From positions 3,162,001 through 3,226,000 of the forward strand of contig OX940871.1 of NCBI GenBank assembly GCA_954871525.1: DNA of 64,000 bases, given 5' to 3'. Shown one piece after another: positions 13,235 to 25,274 of the stretch (position 1 is the stretch's first letter; every line of letters starts with the position of its first letter). The translations under genes and the position numbers were made by a program. Source of the stretch: Parietaria judaica (lineage: Eukaryota; Streptophyta; Magnoliopsida; Rosales; Urticaceae). The notes beneath the pieces are model-generated. The model was not told the DNA's origin. It worked only from the letters and a program-made list of their open reading frames with translations, and did not search any database.

Positions 13235-13343
13235 AAATGCCCATTAAGTGTCAAAGGTTTATGAAAAATGTCCATGCGTGAGAGTAAAAAATACACACCG
13301 TGGGCATTTTTCTTAAACCTTTGACACAAAATGAGCATTTTTT
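13235..13343. repeat. Short foldback, about 46-bp arms
   Basis: The arm around AAGTGTCAAAGGTTTATGAA is repeated in inverse orientation as TTAAACCTTTGACACAAAAT, separated by about 20 nt. Arms carry several mismatches. Either a small foldback MITE or a young hairpin-RNA locus; no target duplication seen. Confidence 0.6.
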
Positions 13344-14357
13344 AAAATAACCCTTAAACTTCAACAACAAAAAATCCGGAACTATTAAACGAATTCGGAT
13401 CACTATCTCTACAATTGGGTATATATTAATATTATATACATAACGTCATACATGATTCTTACATATCTGACCACCAAATCAAGTTATCAACTTGGAAAGA
13501 AGAACTTAATGGAAGGAAGAAAAAGTGACAAAGATCCGAAACCCAAAGCATCCCTCATCACACATTCCTTATCCTTCTTCAAGGATCATATATCACTTGT
13601 CTACTAGTAATTAATAATATTTCATAAAAGTGATGTATAAAATGAGATATCATGAATGATGGGTCGGTTAGGGTTTCATTTACGTACACTAAAAAAAAGA
13701 ATAATTATATTCATTATTCCAAGCACAAATGAAAAAAAGTATTCCAATTCCATGCAACGTAAGACCCACGTGTCGACCCCCCATAACCTACTTCCTCATT
13801 TAGGGTCATTTTGTGGTCCCTCAAGCAAGTGAAAATCATCGGAATTACAAATATGGCTATGCATTTAGGGAAATTTTTATTTAACTTTTGTGATTATATT
13901 CTTTGGAATATGGAACTTTTGCCCTTTTTAGATTAGAAAATTGTGGCCAATAAAAAAATGGGAAAAGCAATACGGAATCATCTTTTTACATGCATTGGAC
14001 ATACGTTAAATCGTTGGGGGTGATTGTGGTAATGGAGTTTATGCTTTTCTTTGATCAATCAATAGATATTATATAATATTATATAGATACGGTTTGGTCT
14101 AAATGTTATGTATTTGACCAAATCTTTTGAAATAATTCTCATGCTAAATAAATATCTAGTTGGGTAGCGTTCATACCAGGCAGTATGTAATGGGATGACA
14201 AATAAAATACCTCTATACAGTTTAGGACGTGACCGAACCGGATATGAATCTTGAAGGCGAGGAATATTGAATGGACCAAATTAATAAAAATCTGAACAAG
14301 AAAATAATAGGGTAAAAAGTTGATTATATTTGTTCTTAACTAAATTCGTAATAAAAG
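13344..14357. other. AT-rich spacer, no gene seen
   Basis: No coding or RNA signal recognised. Confidence 0.5.
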
Positions 14358-15562
14358 TAGTGGTGTCAAGTGGGGTGGGGCGGGGCGGGCCGGCCCACAA
14401 CCCGTTAAGCCCGTTAAACACGGGGCGGGCTTGACTCGCCCGGTTCAATATGGGGCGGGGCGGGTTTTGGAAATGAAATCTAGCTCCCACCTCGGCCTAT
14501 GAACCCGAACCCACAATGTCACGGGGGAGGGGCGGAGCGGGCTTTTACGAGTCGAATTTAGTGGGCTTTTCTCAAACCAAAATGAATTAGGTTTTTACGG
14601 AGAGCAATACGTATTTACGAAACCATTTTACTAAGAATTTTACAAGATATCGTGGGCCTTTAACAAACAATAATACCTCTATTTTTTATTTTTATTTTTT
14701 TGTATTTGCTCAATATTCGAATATTTATTTTGAAAGTCGAGTAATGTAAATTTGAATAAAATTAAATCACATATTTAGAAATTCAAAGTTCAAACATAGT
14801 CTTAGACATTAAAAAATAAGATACACACTGCATATATTAGAATTAGTGAACGTCGAATTGATTAATGAATTTCAAGATGTAGAGGTTAAATAGTGAATAT
14901 GAAAGTGATAAGTAAATAATAAAATGAGAATAAATGATTTTTAAATAAATTATTGAATATAAAATTAGTATAGTGATTTATGAAAGTGGCTAGTAATTAT
15001 AAAATGTAATGTTGAAACTAGTGAATTAATAAATTATATTTTGTACATGAAATCGCTCAACATTGTAACTGATTAATTCATTTTCGAACTAAAATTAAAA
15101 TAAATAAGAAATTCAAATCGATTAGCGAATTTTATAATTGATTAATAAAATTAAAATTATTTAATTGAAAAATTAAAGAGCTATCTAGAGTAATTTTTAG
15201 AGTAAAATTTCTATACAATAAAATATTTAGAGTACTTTTTTAATATTTTCATTAGTATTAGTATTAAAACGTAATAGTTTTTTTTATATAAGAATATGGT
15301 TATGTGGGATTTTAAACGGGGCGGGGCGGGTTGGCCACGAGGTGGGTTTATGTGGGCTTCAGGGCGAGGCGAGCTTTTGAGCGTGGCCGTGTGGTGCGGG
15401 ATTTTTGGGCAGGGCGAGGCGGGCCTAGGAAAGCACAACCCAACCTGACCCATTTGATAGAGGCGGGCTTAGCCCGGCCCAAAAAAACGGGGTGAGGCGG
15501 GCAAACCTGCTTTTTGTACGAGTCGGGGCGGGTAAGCCGGCCCGGCCCACCTGACACCTCCA
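14358..15562. mobile_element. Nonautonomous hAT element, 1.2 kb
   Basis: Left end TAGTGGTGTCAAGTGGG followed by GC-rich GGGGCGGGGCGGGCC repeats; right end GGCCCGGCCCACCTGACACC. GGTGTCA...TGACACC termini with GC-rich subterminal repeats are typical of a widespread plant hAT family. Flanking octamers AATAAAAG (14350-14357) and TATAAAAG (15563-15570) match at 7 of 8. The middle 900 bp is AT-rich and has no transposase. Confidence 0.75.
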
Positions 15563-15768
15563 TATAAAAGTCATACTAATCGAGAGAAAATAAACTTCAT
15601 ACTTATTTGTATTGACCAGTCGTAATTAATCACAATTCAAGCTTTTGATTAAATTTAGAAAGCCTAGCAAATTATAATACTACAAAAACAATGATTAGAT
15701 ATAATTAACTTAAATCATCAATTTTTTTTTTTTGACGAAAACTTAAATCATCAAGTGTTAACACATAA

Positions 15769-16487
15769 TAATAATTTTTTTTAAGCCAGCTTTGATGTGG
15801 TGGGGATGGAACCCACAACCTCCACTTTGGAAGTGGTGTGGAATTACCATTGGGCTATCCTAACCAAGGTACAAAATTTCGCGTTTTCGGAGGTATGCGA
15901 AACGAAAATCCTTTCTTTCGCTGGATTTTTACCATTTTTCGCATGGGCAAATGGATGGAATTTCGTTTTTCGTTTTTTTTTTTGTGGAAAATGTGCGAAA
16001 AATGGATGGAATTTCGCTAAAAGTTAAACTTTTGGTAGATTTCGGCAAAAATACCAATTAAACTTTCGGCAAAAATAATACACTTTCGGTAAAAAAAATT
16101 GGTAGATTTAGGCAAAAATACCAATTAATATTTGACTTAATATTATACACTTCAACTAATAAAGTGACATAACATTATACATTTCACCTACATATTTAAG
16201 TTACAAATGTGTTTTGTTGTATACAATTATGTTTTGTATTTATTAAATATGTAGTTTTGAACCTATATACTTATCTTGCTTAAATACTCAAATATTTTTT
16301 ACAAAATATCCGTCGAAAACCCCATCGACATGCGGTATGCCCATACGGTATATGCGGTATATGCGGCATGCCCTTTTTTTACCATTTGCCCATCGACATA
16401 CCCATCGGCAAGCGATATATCCGTAAAATGAAAAATGCGAAACGACATCGGCAAGCGACATTTTAAACCTTGATCCTAACAACCACC
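15769..16487 (-). mobile_element. tRNA-derived SINE, about 103 bp, split by a hAT MITE
   Basis: On the minus strand the body has an RNA polymerase III A box (TAGCCCAATGG), about 32 nt of spacing, a B box (GGTTCCATCCC) and an A-rich tail (GGCTTAAAAAAAATTATTA). The whole is flanked by a 12-bp direct repeat GTTAACACATAA (15757-15768 and 16488-16499), the target duplication of LINE-type retroposition. The hAT MITE at 15865-16472 interrupts it near its 5' head. Confidence 0.75.
15865..16472. mobile_element. hAT-like MITE, 608 bp, inserted in a SINE
   Basis: Ends CAAGGTACAAAATTTCGC and, on the other strand, CAAGGTTTAAAATGTCGC. Perfect 8-bp target duplication ATCCTAAC (15857-15864 and 16473-16480). 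The interior has characteristic phrases such as GCGGTATATGCGGCATGCCC and ATATCCGTAAAATGAAAAA shared with copies at 19886-20367 and about 51613-51930. Confidence 0.85.
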
Positions 16488-16499
16488 GTTAACACATAA

Positions 16500-17182
16500 G
16501 TTGAAGTACCTATGGTTGAATATTTGAATTAACTATTGGCGGAAGGCTTGTGGTGGTGGGTAAGGTTCAAATTTCAAACCCACCTTACAACTATAACCGG
16601 ATTTTATTTTTTTAGTATAAATTCATATAAATCTTAATTGTAACTCCTCTAATTAATTTCTAATTTAATATTTCGAGATAGTCTCGAAAATCTAGTTATG
16701 ATCCAGATCAAATATTGTGAAAGTGCCTTTTACTGAACATAGTCATATCTATCTTTATGTTTGCATGTGATAGTTCTAAGAAAAATATTATATATATACA
16801 TTGAGTAAAAATATTAGAAGATAAAAATAGTATATATATGTGAAAACATTTTCCTCTTCTGCATTAATGTATCCTAATCACTAATCAGTGTCAACTGAAG
16901 AATGTCGTAAGTTCGATGTAACGAACCATTGAGCCAAATTATGACATGAATGGGAAAAACGACAAAGATTATATTCAGGCACAGAAGAAAACAAAAGATA
17001 TTACAGTAAAGAAAACGACTGAAAGGACACGATAAAAGGAAAGTTAAGGAGATAATACATGAACGAATGGGGAATTAAAATGACTGAAAAAATAACGACG
17101 TAAAATTATCAGTAAACGACAGAAAAACATAAAATCTTTATTAAAAAAAATAAAAAAAATAAAAGAGAAACAACGTAATAAC
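16500..17182. other. AT-rich spacer with AACGAC-type repeats near its end
   Basis: About 16920-17182 contains scattered AAACGACA-like words and the phrase AAACGACAGAAAAACATAAA, which recurs around 46018. Looks like a decayed dispersed repeat. No gene. Confidence 0.45.
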
Positions 17183-17996
17183 GTTGATGTGCAAATTCAT
17201 CGTTTTATTGAATACGACATGTCTTACGGGGTATGAATTAAGTAAATTTGTAACACGACAAATAAAAGGCTTAAAAGAATATATAATATTCAAATAGACC
17301 CATTTACGAAGCTCAAAGCCTGCTAAGGCACCTAGCCTATAAACAAGAAGCTACATGACTAAAAGCTCAAAAGCTATCTGTCGTCACAAGGAAGAAGGAA
17401 GGGCAGAATTGTCATAAATCTTGTCTGGCATTACTAGTTAAAAAATGACGGAAGACTACGAGCACGAAGTCAAATCCTCAACGGCTCCATTCGGTCAAGG
17501 GTCCAGTTTGGCGTAATGGACGCGATCGTGGAGCACATGTCAGCTGAATAACCAGTGCAACCCGGTCAGCTCGGAAGGACGACTCCAAGATTCCAGGAAG
17601 TCCAATGGGAAGATTGAAGGCTATACATATCAATCTCAGACTAAGAATCACAGAAGCAAACTTTCTAACCAAAACATATTGAGAGCATTCTATCCGGCCT
17701 CATACTGTGATTGAGAGTTTTCCTTTTTGCAATTTCTCTACTTCTTTTCTTCTTTCTCTCTCATGTAATGATTGCTGGCTTTAGTTGTCCGTGTATGTTT
17801 CTTATTGCAATAAACTAATAGTGGACGTACTCAACTAGCCCCTTGGGACGACCTCTCTAGAAAATCCATCGTCTTATTTATTCGCTTTCATCCACAAGTT
17901 ACATCCACAAGTTTGCAACGCGAATGATAGAATTCCAACAAAGCGAGTCTAATATCATACATCCACAAGTTACCTTGACTGTTTGAGGTGGGAAAC
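17183..17996 (+). repeat. Degraded Tat-type LTR, copy 1
   Basis: Related along its length to the LTR that follows directly: both share ATAAAAGGCTTWAAARAA, AGCCCATTT-like, GCAATAAACTAA, TTGGGACGA and GACTGWTTGAGGTGGGAAAC phrases. Its right end runs straight into the start of the next LTR, so its own terminal bases are missing or overlapped. Confidence 0.6.
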
Positions 17997-18873
17997 TGTT
18001 GAGGTACAAATTCGTCATTATTTAATATGACATAAAGTGCTAAGGTTGTGAATTAATTAAATTTACAAACCATGATAAAAGGCTTTAAAGAAATAAACTG
18101 GTATTCGTAAAAGCCCATTTGAGAAGCCCAATGAGATTCTCGATCAGACCAAAACCAACGGATACGGGCTACTCGGCCCAATGAGTTCTAAGGCCCAATA
18201 TCCATTCGACATCAGTCCAGAAAGACGAGGGTAGAGTCGTCATATTCTCTACCCGGCATCCCATTTCAAACTCAGACGGAAGACCAGGAGCACGGAGTCA
18301 AGCCTCCAACGGGCATAATTCAAAAACGACGACGAGAACGAAGTCATGGGACACGTGTAGCAAGGTCGTCCATTCAACCCGGTCAGCGCGGGGTGAAGAC
18401 CCCTCAATTCCTGGAAGTCCAACGGGAAGAATTGAAGCCTATAAATACCTATCTCAAGCTCAGATCAACACACATGCATACTTGCAACCTCGAGAGAATA
18501 CACTGAAGAGATTCTACCCGGCATTCTTGTCCATTTTGAGATCTTATTGTATTCTTTCTTCCCTTCTCTATTCCCTTCTATTCTTAGACGTGATCCAGCT
18601 GCCTGTAGCTATCCGTCCATGTTTATTGTCGCAATAAACTAACAGAGGAAGTAGTCAACTACCGCTTTGGGACGAACCTCTATAAAAAACCCCTCGTCTC
18701 ATTTATATCGCTTATATAAATATATATATATATATATATCATGAGTGAATCGTGAGCTTGTAACGCGAGAGATCGAATTCCACCGAATTGTTCCATTCAA
18801 AAATATCATACGCTCACAAGTCACACTTGACTGATTGAGGTGGGAAACCACATCAACAGAAACCATGTCAACA
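17997..18873 (+). repeat. Tat-type LTR, copy 2
   Basis: Starts TGTTGAGGTACAAATTCG and ends CATGTCAACA, followed at once by the primer-site-like GTTTGGCGTCGTCTGAGGA. Contains a U3/R-like TATAAATACC near 18440, a GCAATAAACTAA near 18630, and a TA microsatellite at about 18718-18740. Confidence 0.7.
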
Positions 18874-19170
18874 GTTTGGCGTCGTCTGAGGAAAATTGAT
18901 CTCGCTAACTTCTACAAGCTCGATAACACTTCGTGAAAATGAGCACTGAAGAAAATTAGACCCTAAACGAGTCTCGGGTTGAAAATCCCGGACAAAATGC
19001 CAAACTCGGCAACCTCAGGTCTGAACTGGAGACCCGAAATGCTGAGAATCAAGATCTGCCCAAGCACATTGAACTTCTTATGGCAAGCCGAGCTCAAAAT
19101 GAGCAACACAGGGCTTCTGACGTGAAAACACTGGACAAAGCTCTAGTCATCAGGGGCGAGGCAATCTAAA
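18874..19170 (+). pseudogene. Decayed gag start of a Tat gypsy element
   Basis: After the LTR and primer site, an ATG at 18939 begins MSTEEN and then meets a stop. The large Tat element at 30458 starts its gag with a similar MSTEE. The following 200 bp keep gag-like composition but no open frame. The rest of the element is absent. Confidence 0.55.
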
Positions 19171-19461
19171 TAAACTCGGGAAAAAATACATTAAGCTTTA
19201 AACGACCTGAAACTTAGAAACGACATAAAGAAACATAATAAGACAACACTGAGAATCCACATCATATATCTTAGAATCCACACAAAAAATTTACCGTGAA
19301 GAGAATTTAGTCTAAATATACATTTAAACTCACTGCGTAGTAAAAAGTAACTCTGTCTCTTACCTCACATATAATATTACATACATATATAACCTGGCTT
19401 GGTAACGATTCATTAAAATTCTCAAACCGACGATGATGAGGCATGCAGTGGACGAATGGAA

Positions 19462-21178
19462 TTATGGATTGTTACGACGCAATGGCGCCGGTGTTGGCGG
19501 AGGTGGCGGGCTCAGGGCTGATCTTCTAGTCACGCTTCTTAGCTTCACATCTGCTCATTTTATCACATATTAAGGTTTGTCACGAAATGCCTATTTGTAC
19601 TTTAATTTAATCGGATTAAATGAATCTTAAAGTACTTCGATTGAGATAGGCAAAAATAGTTAATGTTGGCTTCGCAGGCAACCCACGATACTCATTTTTT
19701 TGGGGCTAAGTAGAGTGGGACGGGCTGAGTATATACAATCAAGTAGAACATATAAAATAAATTGATAAATTTTGAATGATCTTAGAGCTCGAACGATGTC
19801 CGCCCTGGTTCTGTGGGAAATTAGAAGCCCCTAAAATATATTTCCTTATTTTCACTAAGGTAGATTCAACCAAAGCTATGCGTACAATGGTTTTAAATAT
19901 AACTTCAGTATGCTCGTTTTTCGAGAGTTGCGACATACCCGTGGACAACTATAATCTATAATGTCTTATTTTAATTGTAATTATATATTTATATTTTCTA
20001 TAAGTTACAAATCTAAATCTTATTTTTATATACATACAACTATAACCGATCAATATGACGTGTTACTATTAGTGTGGTTTTTTTAGTTATCCATGTTTTA
20101 TGGTGATAAATAAATAATTTTAAACCTATATAAAAATCTTGCCTAAATACCCGGATTTATTTTCTAGAATTTCAGTTGATATTTTCGTCGCCATGCATGC
20201 GGTATGCCTGTGAAATTTATGCGCTATTTGCAGCATGCAAAATTTATGCGCTATTTGCGGCATGCCCTTTTTTTTTTGGACTTTCCCGTTGGCAAGTCTG
20301 TCGACAGGCGACATATCCGTAAAATGAAAAGAGCTAAACGGTGTGTAAAACGACATTTAGAACATTGATGCGTACGTCCATTATATCCAATAAAGGAGAG
20401 GTTAATAGAATTAGTAAGCACAACTAATATCTTCTGAATATTTTCTTATTCAACCATAGATTTATCACTATATATATATAAGTTTGCTCCATATTTCTTT
20501 GTATCAATGTACCTTCCGATCGAACTTATCACTTTGTACCAACATGTCCTCTTGACGAGTCACTTTGTATAAGTTTTCTCATATTATTGAATAATAAGGA
20601 TGCTATTTTTCTTGTAAATGTTTACCACTTTCATTAAAATTTTAATGAATATCATCCCTTCACGGTATTGCTTCATGCAGTAAGCTTTCCTATCAACCAT
20701 CAAAACTCATCATTTCTTATTATTGAAGATAATTATTTCCCTTTTAAAACATTCTGTAATTTAAAAAGTTTATAACTGATTAGTTCAAAGGACAAAGTGA
20801 TAAGAAAAAAAGGCATGATGGTTAATTATGTGAATCAGAATTATAAATTCAAGGAAAAAATAATACAAAAATTGTTGGGTACAAAGTGCCAAGTTTAAAG
20901 GGTATCAGTGATGTTTAATCACATTTAAAAATTAATCGTCTTTTTTTTTTTCTTCATCATACTATTCCCTTAAAATTTGACCAAATATTGATCAATTCTA
21001 GAGGATTAATTCAAAGCAGAATCCATAAATATATACAGACAAACATAAATAGAAAGTAACAAGAAATCAATTAGCAAATTTACATACCTGAACGTCCTTG
21101 ATATGGTTGAATTGCCAACACGAGTACTGCAAATAGTATGATCATAAAATATCGAAAGAAACTATTTGATAAACTCAT
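19462..21178 (-). CDS. Small secreted proline-rich peptide precursor, copy A (59 aa)
   Basis: Two exons on the minus strand: 21178-21088 and 19550-19462, intron 1537 nt, GT-AG, phase 1. Exon 1 gives 30 residues, MSLSNSFFRYF then a hydrophobic core, ending QPYQGRS: a clear secretion signal. Exon 2 gives DVKLRSVTRRSALSPPPPP and a ten-residue tail containing a second basic pair (LRR). Not a family I can name. The RR before the proline run and the SPPPPP run, a typical site for proline hydroxylation and arabinosylation in extensins, suggest a processed apoplastic peptide; that is inference. A hAT MITE sits in the intron (19886-20367), and a TIR element (21279-21708) lies about 100 bp upstream of the ATG. 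Head-to-head with GLR1. Confidence 0.7.
19886..20367. mobile_element. hAT-like MITE, 482 bp, in intron of peptide gene A
   Basis: Same family as 15865-16472: shares GCGGCATGCCC and ATATCCGTAAAATGAAAA. Ends AATGGTTTTAAAT and GACATTTAGAACATTG. Perfect 8-bp target duplication ATGCGTAC (19878-19885 and 20368-20375). Confidence 0.8.
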
Positions 21179-21278
21179 CATTGTTGACCGATTTTGATGT
21201 TAATGATATTCTCTCAAGTCTAAACAACCTAAAGGCATGAGAATATATATTATATATATGTATATATTATATATATGG

Positions 21279-21708
21279 GTAATTGGCATGTTTACCCTTT
21301 AATTTTTTTGGTCAATGCGCAAATGCTCTCTAAAGTCATATATTAGCATAAATACCCCCTCAACCGATGATTTTAGCGCGTTAACGCCTCTTTTCATTTG
21401 TAAAAACTTGTATCTCACGTGAAGGATATTCATGTCTTTTACTTCCCCTAAATTATTGAAGAAAATGAAGAAAAAAAAAATCGTAAAATAGCGTCTTTTA
21501 TCCCCCGATCTGTTACGGGGGACTGTAGCTCGCATGTGTCGGGTCTTTCCAGCACTCCATATTATAGACTGTAAGTATATATTTAGCAGAAAAGGGGCTT
21601 AATGCACTTAAATTTTAAAGTTCAAGGAGTATTTGTGTCAAATTTTGAGTTTTCAGAGAACATTTGCACACTGACCAAAACGTTCGGGACGGCAAATGTG
21701 CCAATTAC
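21279..21708. mobile_element. TIR foldback MITE upstream of peptide gene A
   Basis: Inverted repeats of about 55 bp: left GTAATTGGCATGTTTACCC through TTTGGTCAATGCGCAAATGC; right end, on the other strand, GTAATTGGCACATTTGCC through TTTGGTCAGTGTGCAAATG. A target duplication is not evident, so the superfamily is uncertain. Confidence 0.75.
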
Positions 21709-21709
21709 T

Positions 21710-22080
21710 TTATAAGTAATTTAGTCGTGCAATCGAGTCAATCTTCATGGTTTTGTTTGTTTTCAAGGAATTCAAACACTCGAATTATCTCTTTGAAAAA
21801 TAAAAGGTGACACGTTTTCTTAAGAAATAGACTTGCACGTTGTTCAATATTTTGAATGAGATTATATATTCCTTTCATGTCAATGACTCTTTGTTCTTCC
21901 CAATTTTCTTCTACCATTGAACACGCCAAAAGAGGACCGTGCTCTACAATATTATTGAATTTTAATATTATAGTTTGGTCATTATTTTTCCTAGTAACTA
22001 CTAATATTTTCTTCATTTATTTGGTATTTAGTGAATTGCATGTATTATTATATTATAATAAGTTCCAAAATAAGCAAAAG
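21710..22080 (-). promoter_or_regulatory. Conserved upstream block of the peptide family, copy A
   Basis: Sequence beginning (plus strand) GTCAATCTTCATGGTTTTG and including TATTTTGAATGAGATTATAT, an ACACATTGAACACG-like word and TACAATATTATTGAATTTTA recurs upstream of copies B, C, D and E. Functional role is inference. Confidence 0.45.
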
Positions 22081-22089
22081 AGAGAAGAT

Positions 22090-22978
22090 CATATGGAAAT
22101 TACAATATAAACAAATTAAAGTTATCGTGAAAAAAAAAACAATATAAAAATATCGAGCATCGCTAAAAGGTCGACATTTTGGCCGAATTCTACCACTGTG
22201 CGATCGAATTAGCAATTTTCTATTTTTGAACCCTAAACCCTAATACCTCAAGACTAAAAACTACCATGAATACCTCATGACTTTTATTGATATCTGATTG
22301 AATGAATTACAAGAGAGAAAAACTGTATATATACATAAGCAAAAATTATTTGCTTATTACTGTATCGAGAAAGCAGTTAGTAACTAACAGATTCCAGTTA
22401 GTTAAAGTTTCTCAAAATAGAAACTTTTACGAACTATTTAGCTACAGCTTATTAGTTCCTAAAATACAAACTAATAAGAATTATATAATACTACTTATAA
22501 ATCTATTTTACTATATATATTTATAATGCGAGGAATAAGTAGATCGACCGGTGTGAGTATCAAACTCAAGTCAACGCAAAGATCAGTGTGAAAAAATTGA
22601 CTTTTTAATTAATGTTCAAACAATATAATTAAATAAAGTCGTATATTCATTTCAAACAAGAGAATGAGTGAGTACATATATTGAGAATTTTTCTTGCACG
22701 TAGAAAAGCTCAATTTAAGAAAAGCCAAGTTTGGAATTGGACGAAAATGATAGGTCGAGAAAAGAACACATTCTTTTGAATAATATTCTTAATGAGAACG
22801 ATTTTTTTTTCTTTCTAATATATTTTCTTATTAAGTTGACAAATTAAACAATTTAAGTTTCATTCCTTGGATACTTATGTTCTTGAAAAATTACCAACTG
22901 CTGATCACGTTTTGCTTTTATTTACTAATAAATTGCTGATCATTAAGTTTAAGAGACTTGGTGTGTGTGTATTATATA

Positions 22979-23032
<54 letters not shown>

Positions 23033-23731
23033 ACTAAATGCGAAAAGAGTGTGGCACGATAAGTGCAATAACAAGTTTAGTAAATGCGAAGGTTGTAACA
23101 AATTTAAAGCAACTAGTGTGATTAAATGCTCTTTTAAATATATATATATATATATATATATATACTATAATTATTATGAGTATGACTACGATATATTTAT
23201 AAATCACTATGAAATTATAGAATTACTTCACGGAGTTAACACTACAGACAATTAAAATTGTCGTTTAAACTTGTTTAAAACGACAATAAGCCATTATTCT
23301 AACGTTTCTCTCCCCTCGCTCTTATTTATTGCAACAATATTTAATATTAACATATTTTTTTTCGTACCGAATTTTTGTGTCATGCATGTTCTCTTTACGT
23401 GCGTAGCTATTTTGTGTTGTATAAAACTATAAATAACATATACTTTTATGGAACAATTTGACTTTCCAACTGATTATAAAATAGATTTTATATATATGTA
23501 GACTTCTCGGAAAAATTAAGAAATAACAAATTGACATGAGAAAGGTTTGTGTTTCTTTTAATTATATATGTAATCATCATATATTCTCATTGTCGTTTCC
23601 TTCCCTTTTTCTGCAACTTGGATTTTTTTTAGGCTTTACTTGTAAAAACCAAACAATATAATATGTCGGACACTATGTACTAAAGTATATAATAGAAGAG
23701 ATACATTTCAAGCAACACAAAATAAGGCACC
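22090..23731. other. Intergenic DNA between peptide A and GLR1
   Basis: Contains TA microsatellites (about 22987-23028, 23139-23164). The right part parallels 51490-52841 upstream of GLR2 (shared GTGCAATAACAAGTTTAGTAAATGC and GACTTCTCGGAARAATTAAG), showing segmental duplication. No gene. Confidence 0.55.
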
Positions 23732-24689
23732 ATGATTGGAACCAAGATTGTACTTCTGATGTTGATGGTCATATTCGGACCCACGTCCGAATCCGTTGAG
23801 CATAACCCTACTAATGATCTTGAAGTTCATGTTGGGTTGATTCTCGACCTGAAATCGAGCGAAAGGGAAGATCTTAAGGAACATCGCGACAACGGCAATC
23901 TCAGACTTCTACGGTCGCCATGCAAAAAAACTACGCGACCAGACTAACAGATTCTAAAGGAGAAGCCCTAGGAGCTCTTTCTGCTGGTTAGCCTATCTTA
24001 GATTCTCCTCACTATAAGTTGATTGTGTGACATTGTATATACATACACTAAAAAGAACCTTGTGAAATAAGTAATCAATCACATGCCCGGATTTGATTTT
24101 ATAAATATTATTAAATAAATACTTAATAAATTAATAATCTCTATACTATTGTAATTTTTTTTATCGTGTTACTAATTTAGGAAGATTATTCAAATAGTTA
24201 ATCAATAATCATGTGTTGTGTCTTAATAACTTTTTTTATTCTACAAGATTTATACTCGTTTTTTTTTTTTTATAAATCAATCGTGCTATATAATGGTGTA
24301 TATGTCTCAATACCACATTTCGGTTTCGAATTAAAGGGTATAATTAGAGAAAATTGGGGAAGTGGGCCACACAAATAGGGGTAACATTTTACAAATACAA
24401 TAACCAGTCAAATTTACTATCATTCTCTCTTTTTTTTTTTTAATATATATAAAAGGAGAGTTTAGAGTTGATGGTGTGACAAAATAGATGAGCATGAATT
24501 TGATAATCCTATTTTTCTACATAAACTATTTTTTTAAGAGTTTGTCTAAGGAATCTCACCATTTTGATCAACGTACGTAATGCTTTAAAATTGCAAGTCT
24601 TTTATTTTTATTCCTATGTAAATGCAACAACTTTCCTCATTAATTAATTGCATACTATAATTTTCTTAAAAAAAAAAAAAAAGAGGTAC

Positions 24690-24880
24690 TACAATTAAAA
24701 AATCGGGTCCAAAAACCGATTCCAAAAAAAAAAAACTGTTCTCGAAATTGAGGACCCTCTACCGGGAACCTGTTTCAATCCGGTTCCAGGTACCCAGAAC
24801 CTGTTTTGAATCCAGTTCCGGGTACCTGGAAACGGAAACCGGATAGTAACCGGCTCCGGTCTGGAAGAACTGGGCAATAT
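24690..24880. repeat. Imperfect GGTTCC/GGTACC-rich repeat patch
   Basis: Several spaced copies of CGGTTCCAGGTACC- and CCAGTTCCGGGTACC-like words in both orientations. Resembles subterminal repeats of a hAT-type element, but no ends were defined. Confidence 0.35.
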
Positions 24881-25107
24881 ATGCTGCTATTAACCCTTAT
24901 AATTTCAATTACGGGCCCAAACACTTGACCCATATAATAAATGATACCTTATCAAAATGTAATTTTAGGCCCAATAATATTTAAATAAGGAGCGCTAACA
25001 ATCGGCCACACACGAAACGACATCATATCGAAACCATAACGCTGACCTAAATGCTTTGACTAAGTAGTCAACAAATGTCAACTCGTAAGTAAGTCCCTGC
25101 CTTTTAA

Positions 25108-25133
25108 CACGTGGGAATCACTCTGCCTATAAA
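25108..25133 (+). promoter_or_regulatory. G-box and TATA box of the F-box gene
   Basis: CACGTG at 25108-25113 and TATAAA at 25128-25133, about 140 bp before the ATG at 25275, with a CT-rich stretch between. The spacing is right for a core promoter; bZIP or bHLH binding at the G-box is inference. Confidence 0.7.
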
Positions 25134-25274
25134 TGCTTTCTCCAATCTCTTCTCAAAAGTCAAACCCTCTTGGCACTCGCTTGCCTAGGGTTTATATAAC
25201 CCGAGAGAAGAAGAAACAAATCTCAGGAACCTTCTCTGATTCGAGTTTTCTAGGGTTTCTGGTTGGAATACGGG

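Noticed and set aside
16530..16620. Second tRNA-like patch (GGTTCAAATTTC as B box)
   Set aside because: No convincing A box and no target duplication; too weak next to the clear SINE nearby.
22965..23255. 96-aa plus-strand frame with YIYIYI runs
   Set aside because: TA microsatellite translation.
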